From Caryophanales bacterium UBA1188 (GTDB taxonomy: Bacteria; Bacillota_I; Bacilli_A; Izemoplasmatales; UBA1188): DNA of 64,000 nt. Positions 61,638-64,000 of the stretch are shown piece after piece (within the stretch, counting starts at the first letter, position 1; every line of letters starts with the position of its first letter). A program made the position numbers and the translations under genes. The stretch covers positions 341,712 to 405,711 of the forward strand of contig DBYK01000001.1 in NCBI GenBank assembly GCA_002310135.1, given 5' to 3'. The notes under the pieces were generated by a model that saw only the letters and a program-made list of their open reading frames with translations, did not search any database and was not told the origin of the DNA.

Positions 61638-62141
61638 TTAATTATCATCCTTGTCCCATCTATATTTAGGATTATTTTTTCTTTTTTCTTTAAACCAAGA
61701 TAATCTTTCATTAAATGACATCATATATTCACTAGGCTTTTCATCAGGCATATCTTCAAACCCAGTATCTTCCCAACCGCAAACTGGGCATATATCAGAT
61801 GATAATTCATCAGCAAATTCATATTCTCCACAAACAGGACATTTATGTGGCGTTGGTTCAGGCATATGTTCTTCAAAATAATCATAGTTTGGGTTTTCTT
61901 TAATTTTGTTATCAAACCATTCCTTATATTCATTAACTGACATTTCATTGAATCCTTCTTTAGAATCAGGATTTTCAGCTTGATGCAGATCATAAATCCA
62001 TCCGCAATGCCCACATTGTACTTCACCACTTAAATATTCTTCTAAATCTTCATCGAATGAATTTTTATTTGGCCCTGAAAAATACATGCCATCGCAGACA
62101 GGACACATCATTGGTTTAAATTTTTTATTTATTTTATCCAT
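61638..62141 (-). CDS. CPCC-type cysteine-rich protein, two zinc ribbons
   Basis: 167 aa. Two similar modules: N-terminal MMCPVCDGMYF...VQCGHCGW (four Cys, about 12-48) and C-terminal HKCPVCGEYEFAD...ICPVCGWED (four Cys, about 99-123), the latter matching the CPCC family pattern; each is followed by an EYMMSFNERLSWF or NEYKEWFDNK helix. The duplication is internal. Function unknown; zinc binding is clear. AAAGGAG lies 7 nt before the ATG. A 52-aa ORF overlaps its start. Confidence 0.8.
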   Translation of the reverse strand: MDKINKKFKPMMCPVCDGMYFSGPNKNSFDEDLEEYLSGEVQCGHCGWIYDLHQAENPDSKEGFNEMSVNEYKEWFDNKIKENPNYDYFEEHMPEPTPHKCPVCGEYEFADELSSDICPVCGWEDTGFEDMPDEKPSEYMMSFNERLSWFKEKRKNNPKYRWDKDDN

Positions 62142-62287
62142 TTCTTTTCTCCTTTCTTAGAAATATACCACGTGCTCTTACCATAATGCCTATATGACAC
62201 TATATAGCCATCTTTTGTAACTTCTACCAACACATTGGTCTTAGGATTATATTTATATGTTGTGCCATTTTTATCAATAATAGTCAT
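62129..62287 (-). CDS. 52-aa ORF upstream of the CPCC gene
   Basis: MTIIDKNGTTYKYNPKTNVL continuing VEVTKDGYIVSYRHYGKSTWYI and a basic tail: a beta-rich little domain with plausible composition. Its end overlaps the CPCC start by 13 bp. No convincing ribosome site precedes the ATG, and the start abuts the recombinase-end duplicate, so the true N-terminus could have been lost. Not recognised. Confidence 0.45.
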   Translation of the reverse strand: MTIIDKNGTTYKYNPKTNVLVEVTKDGYIVSYRHYGKSTWYISKKGEKKWIK

Positions 62288-62290
62288 CTC

Positions 62291-62335
62291 GAATTCAATT
62301 TCAAAGATGGCTCAGTAATAAATATTGAACTCTAG
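62291..62335 (+). pseudogene. 3' end of a second large serine recombinase
   Basis: Encodes EFNFKDGSVINIEL and a stop, matching EFNFKDGSTINIDI at the end of the recombinase pseudogene; 24 bp are identical (compare 61500-61523). Only the last 14 codons remain, followed by a terminator as in the other copy. Confidence 0.8.
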
Positions 62336-62352
62336 TTTAGCAGGCTAGAGTT
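62328..62352. terminator. Terminator shared by recombinase remnant and endonuclease gene
   Basis: 8-bp stem AACTCTAG / CTAGAGTT with T-run; the minus-strand endonuclease gene stops 2 bp further on. Confidence 0.75.
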
Positions 62353-62354
62353 TT

Positions 62355-63221
62355 TTATTGTAAAAAATACTTATTCTCAAACTCTTTATAATAATTCACA
62401 AGATTATTATTGCCATTTACTATATTTAGTGTCATTGGAATTAAATCTTCCCAATATAGCGAGACAACATTGGATAATGAATCATTCGCATCTTTAATTG
62501 CATTTTGTAATTCATCATAAGTCCCTTGATTATTCTTCATTGTAATAAAAAAACAATAATCACCTTTAATTGAATTACCATAAACCATATTTCTATATGC
62601 CTGATAATGCTTACTCATAAAAATTTTCCAGTTATCAGATTCTAAAATAAATTTAAGGTTTGTTCCATTTTCGATAAGTGGCTTATAAATATCATTAAAT
62701 GTTTTGAATGGTTTACTTGCTGTTGTTTTTGTTTCTATGTCTTTTTCTGTATATTTAATCTCAAAATAGTAATTATGACCTTCTTCATCTTCACAATAAA
62801 AATCAAAATTAGTACTATTAGGAATTAATACTTTTTCAAATTCATGTTTTCTTATTTTAATATTCTTTTTTAAGATATATGCTAGTAAAGCATTTAAATA
62901 CTCATAATCATTGTTTAATAGTATTGCAAAGAAATTAATACACATAGTTTGGCTTGAATTCAAATGATGCCAATAACTATGCCTTTTAATTTTTGATGAT
63001 TCTGTTTTTGCTTCATCGCACATATAATTTCTTAATTTTACTTCTAAAGGTTCAGGAAGGATATGTTCATATTCTCCATGATCAATAAATTCTTTTGTTT
63101 TTTTATTATATGTTATAAAATGACCACAACCATCAATGTCTAATTTTTGTTTTTTATAATCAACAAGATGACGAATAATAGTATCATTAAAGTTGTTTAT
63201 ATTCTTGCTATCTTTATTCAA
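62355..63221 (-). CDS. Putative restriction endonuclease, PD-(D/E)XK fold (PGN_0703-like)
   Basis: 288 aa. HLNSSQTMCINFF (about 89-101) and NFDFYCEDEEGHNYYFEIKYTE (about 138-159) recall the PGN_0703-type putative restriction endonucleases; the latter contains an Asp and an E-x-K pair (EIK) spaced as in PD-(D/E)XK nucleases. A TTG start at 63221 is used, with AAGGAG 10 nt upstream and no in-frame ATG near it. No methylase is next to it, so if active it needs another way to spare host DNA. Monocistronic. Confidence 0.72.
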   Translation of the reverse strand: MNKDSKNINNFNDTIIRHLVDYKKQKLDIDGCGHFITYNKKTKEFIDHGEYEHILPEPLEVKLRNYMCDEAKTESSKIKRHSYWHHLNSSQTMCINFFAILLNNDYEYLNALLAYILKKNIKIRKHEFEKVLIPNSTNFDFYCEDEEGHNYYFEIKYTEKDIETKTTASKPFKTFNDIYKPLIENGTNLKFILESDNWKIFMSKHYQAYRNMVYGNSIKGDYCFFITMKNNQGTYDELQNAIKDANDSLSNVVSLYWEDLIPMTLNIVNGNNNLVNYYKEFENKYFLQ

Positions 63222-63329
63222 CTATAATCATCTCCTTTTTACTATTATAACTTTATAAATCAAAGCGATTTAATCTACATATATTATACCATAATTTACA
63301 TGACGAATAATATCACTGGTTCTAGATTC

Positions 63330-63360
63330 TGTCTCGTTTGTCACACTAGTCACGTGTCAC
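63330..63360 (-). repeat. GTGAC-rich repeat, right copy (inverted)
   Basis: Reverse complement matches 58919-58949 at 25 of 31 positions; contains the symmetrical CACGTGTCACGTG centre at its right edge. Confidence 0.65.
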
Positions 63361-63541
63361 GTGGGGGTATACTTATAAAAATATATATTCTTATATATGC
63401 CTGTATATAGTAAGTAGTAGTTTAACAATTATTAGTAGTATAACGATTTATATTTATATATATTATTGTTGTTATAGATATATCTACTACTTTTTCTATT
63501 TCTAAGGCCAAAATACCAATAAAATCATATATATTTGCAGT

Positions 63542-63566
63542 ATTTATACCTATATAAAGAAAAAAA
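63542..63566 (+). repeat. 25-bp dispersed repeat, copy 2
   Basis: Matches 37665-37689 at 24 of 25 positions and also lies just past a minus-strand terminator. Confidence 0.7.
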
Positions 63567-63594
63567 ACAGCCAATATTTTGGTATTGACTGTAC
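63561..63594 (-). terminator. Terminator of tRNA-Tyr
   Basis: Stem ACAGTCAATA / TATTGGCTGT (one G-T pair) with T-run of eight on the minus strand, 11 nt past the tRNA 3' end. Confidence 0.75.
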
Positions 63595-63604
63595 TTAACT
63601 CTAA

Positions 63605-63689
63605 TGGTGGAAAGAGATGGATTCGAACCATCGAACTCGTAGAGAGTGGATTTACAGTCCACCGCGTTTAGCCTCTTCGCTATCTTTCC
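63605..63689 (-). tRNA. tRNA-Tyr (anticodon GUA)
   Basis: 85 nt class II tRNA with encoded CCA. Acceptor GGAAAGA/TCTTTCC; anticodon stem GTGGA/TCCAC with loop CTGTAAA, anticodon GUA; long variable arm; T arm GATGG/CCATC. Its own promoter lies upstream. Confidence 0.95.
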
Positions 63690-63706
63690 ATTTTCACGGC
63701 TTAATT

Positions 63707-63736
63707 ATTATATCATAATAAATGAGACTTTATCAA
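63707..63736 (-). promoter_or_regulatory. Promoter of tRNA-Tyr
   Basis: Minus-strand TTGATA (63731-63736), 18-bp spacer, TATAAT (63707-63712) with TGA extended -10, 17 bp before the tRNA 5' end. Confidence 0.75.
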
Positions 63737-63764
63737 GATATTTTTTAATTAAGCTGTGGAAGTT

Positions 63765-64000
63765 TTATTTATCAATAATTTGGATATTAAATCTACCCGC
63801 AAGTCGCCAAATTGGAATAATAGATATGAAGGCTTCTGGATCATATTTTTTAACAATACTTACGTAGTGATTGCATTCATATTTTTGTACTACAACATTC
63901 AATATTTTCTTCTTGTTTCCTGTGAATTCGCCTACAGCGTCAAAAGTTGTTAGGCCATGAGGAAGCTCTCTTAAAAGAGCTTTTGAAAGGAAATCTCCGT
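63765..64000 (-). CDS. C-terminal part of a YitT/DUF2179 family membrane protein (5' end outside window)
   Basis: 78 codons in frame up to the window edge. LPHGLTTFDAVGEFTGNKKKILNVVV...VKKYDPEAFISII matches the DUF2179 cytosolic domain that ends YitT-type membrane proteins (RGVT...G-Y...VL...V......I...DP-AF). The membrane helices lie beyond 64000. Function of the family is unknown. The stop codon is followed by the tRNA-Tyr promoter. Confidence 0.8.
   Translation of the reverse strand, partial: GDFLSKALLRELPHGLTTFDAVGEFTGNKKKILNVVVQKYECNHYVSIVKKYDPEAFISIIPIWRLAGRFNIQIIDK

Larger units (their letters stand above)
63222..63604. other. Gene-free region between endonuclease and tRNA-Tyr
   Basis: 383 bp, very AT-rich with runs of TATA. 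It holds the endonuclease upstream region, the right GTGAC repeat (63330-63360), copy 2 of the 25-bp repeat and the tRNA-Tyr terminator. No ORF is convincing. Confidence 0.65.

Noticed and set aside
37665..63566. A single 26-kb integrative element bounded by the 25-bp repeat next to tRNA-Tyr
   Set aside because: The interval contains gltX, nnr, uraA, zur-znu and tRNA genes, and no intact integrase with matching att sites.
63646..63953. Plus-strand ORFs over tRNA-Tyr and beyond
   Set aside because: They are opposite to the tRNA and to the DUF2179 frame, which has a clear family match.

Overview
The window is about 30% GC by eye, densely packed, and uses strong AGGAGG ribosome sites. Promoters are near-consensus sigma-A type with 17-bp spacers. 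TGA is a true stop: nupO ends in an ATGA overlap with nupP, so this is the standard bacterial code. A class III ribonucleotide reductase, no respiratory genes, Fe-alcohol dehydrogenase, EF-P with Lys32, and Zur/Znu and Nup transport point to a fermentative low-GC Bacillota (Bacilli/Erysipelotrichia/RF39-like), probably a gut anaerobe. The lineage is inference; no rRNA is present.

Region 1 (1-37.5 kb) is core chromosome. It holds nrdD with a fused redoxin plus a thioredoxin-reductase-like partner, facing pepP-nrdG; glmU; sirtuin, CNNM and efp; small membrane proteins; ThrE-type exporter; amidotransferase with C69 dipeptidase; MATE pump; a DUF1295/esterase/flavin-reductase operon; an AlkD-like repair protein; and the nucleoside importer nupNOPQ. 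A four-gene plus-strand operon (lipid kinase, CrtI-like FAD oxidoreductase, FAD/2Fe-2S reductase, YhhN) looks like a lipid-modifying redox unit. A partner-switching cluster follows: STAS, a LytS-type SpoIIE phosphatase with its own HATPase, and a STAS-kinase fusion.

Region 2 (37.7-45 kb) is a defence and mobile island: a three-gene AbiE-type toxin-antitoxin operon; an adenine methylase / small protein / DUF262-DUF1524 (GmrSD-like) candidate restriction operon; a small serine recombinase beside an inverted repeat; and an XRE regulator with a headless ImmA/IrrE-like protein.

Region 3 (45-56.7 kb) returns to core functions: gltX followed 3 nt later by tRNA-Glu(CUC), the NAD(P)HX repair enzyme, tRNA-Gln and tRNA-Leu, an HD alarmone-hydrolase-like gene with a 57-aa partner, a PlsC with a zinc ribbon, uraA with an elaborate leader (twin operator-like palindromes, U-rich 32-codon ORF, terminator), the zur-znuACB operon with a palindrome at its transcription start, and a free-Met-R-sulfoxide reductase.

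Region 4 (56.7-63.6 kb) is a decayed accessory zone. It holds a GNAT fragment, two DUF4143 ATPases whose promoters are each embedded in repeated operator-like motifs, a SHOCT-like gene with a broken large serine recombinase and the 3' end of a second one, a CPCC protein, and a PD-(D/E)XK putative restriction endonuclease. Diverged inverted GTGAC-rich repeats lie at 58.92 and 63.33 kb. tRNA-Tyr and the end of a YitT/DUF2179 gene close the window.

Best candidates for something undescribed are the DUF4143 ATPase promoters with phased repeats, the uraA leader that resembles UTP-sensing attenuation, the methylase/DUF262 restriction operon, and the class III RNR redoxin/reductase pair that lacks recognisable NADPH motifs.
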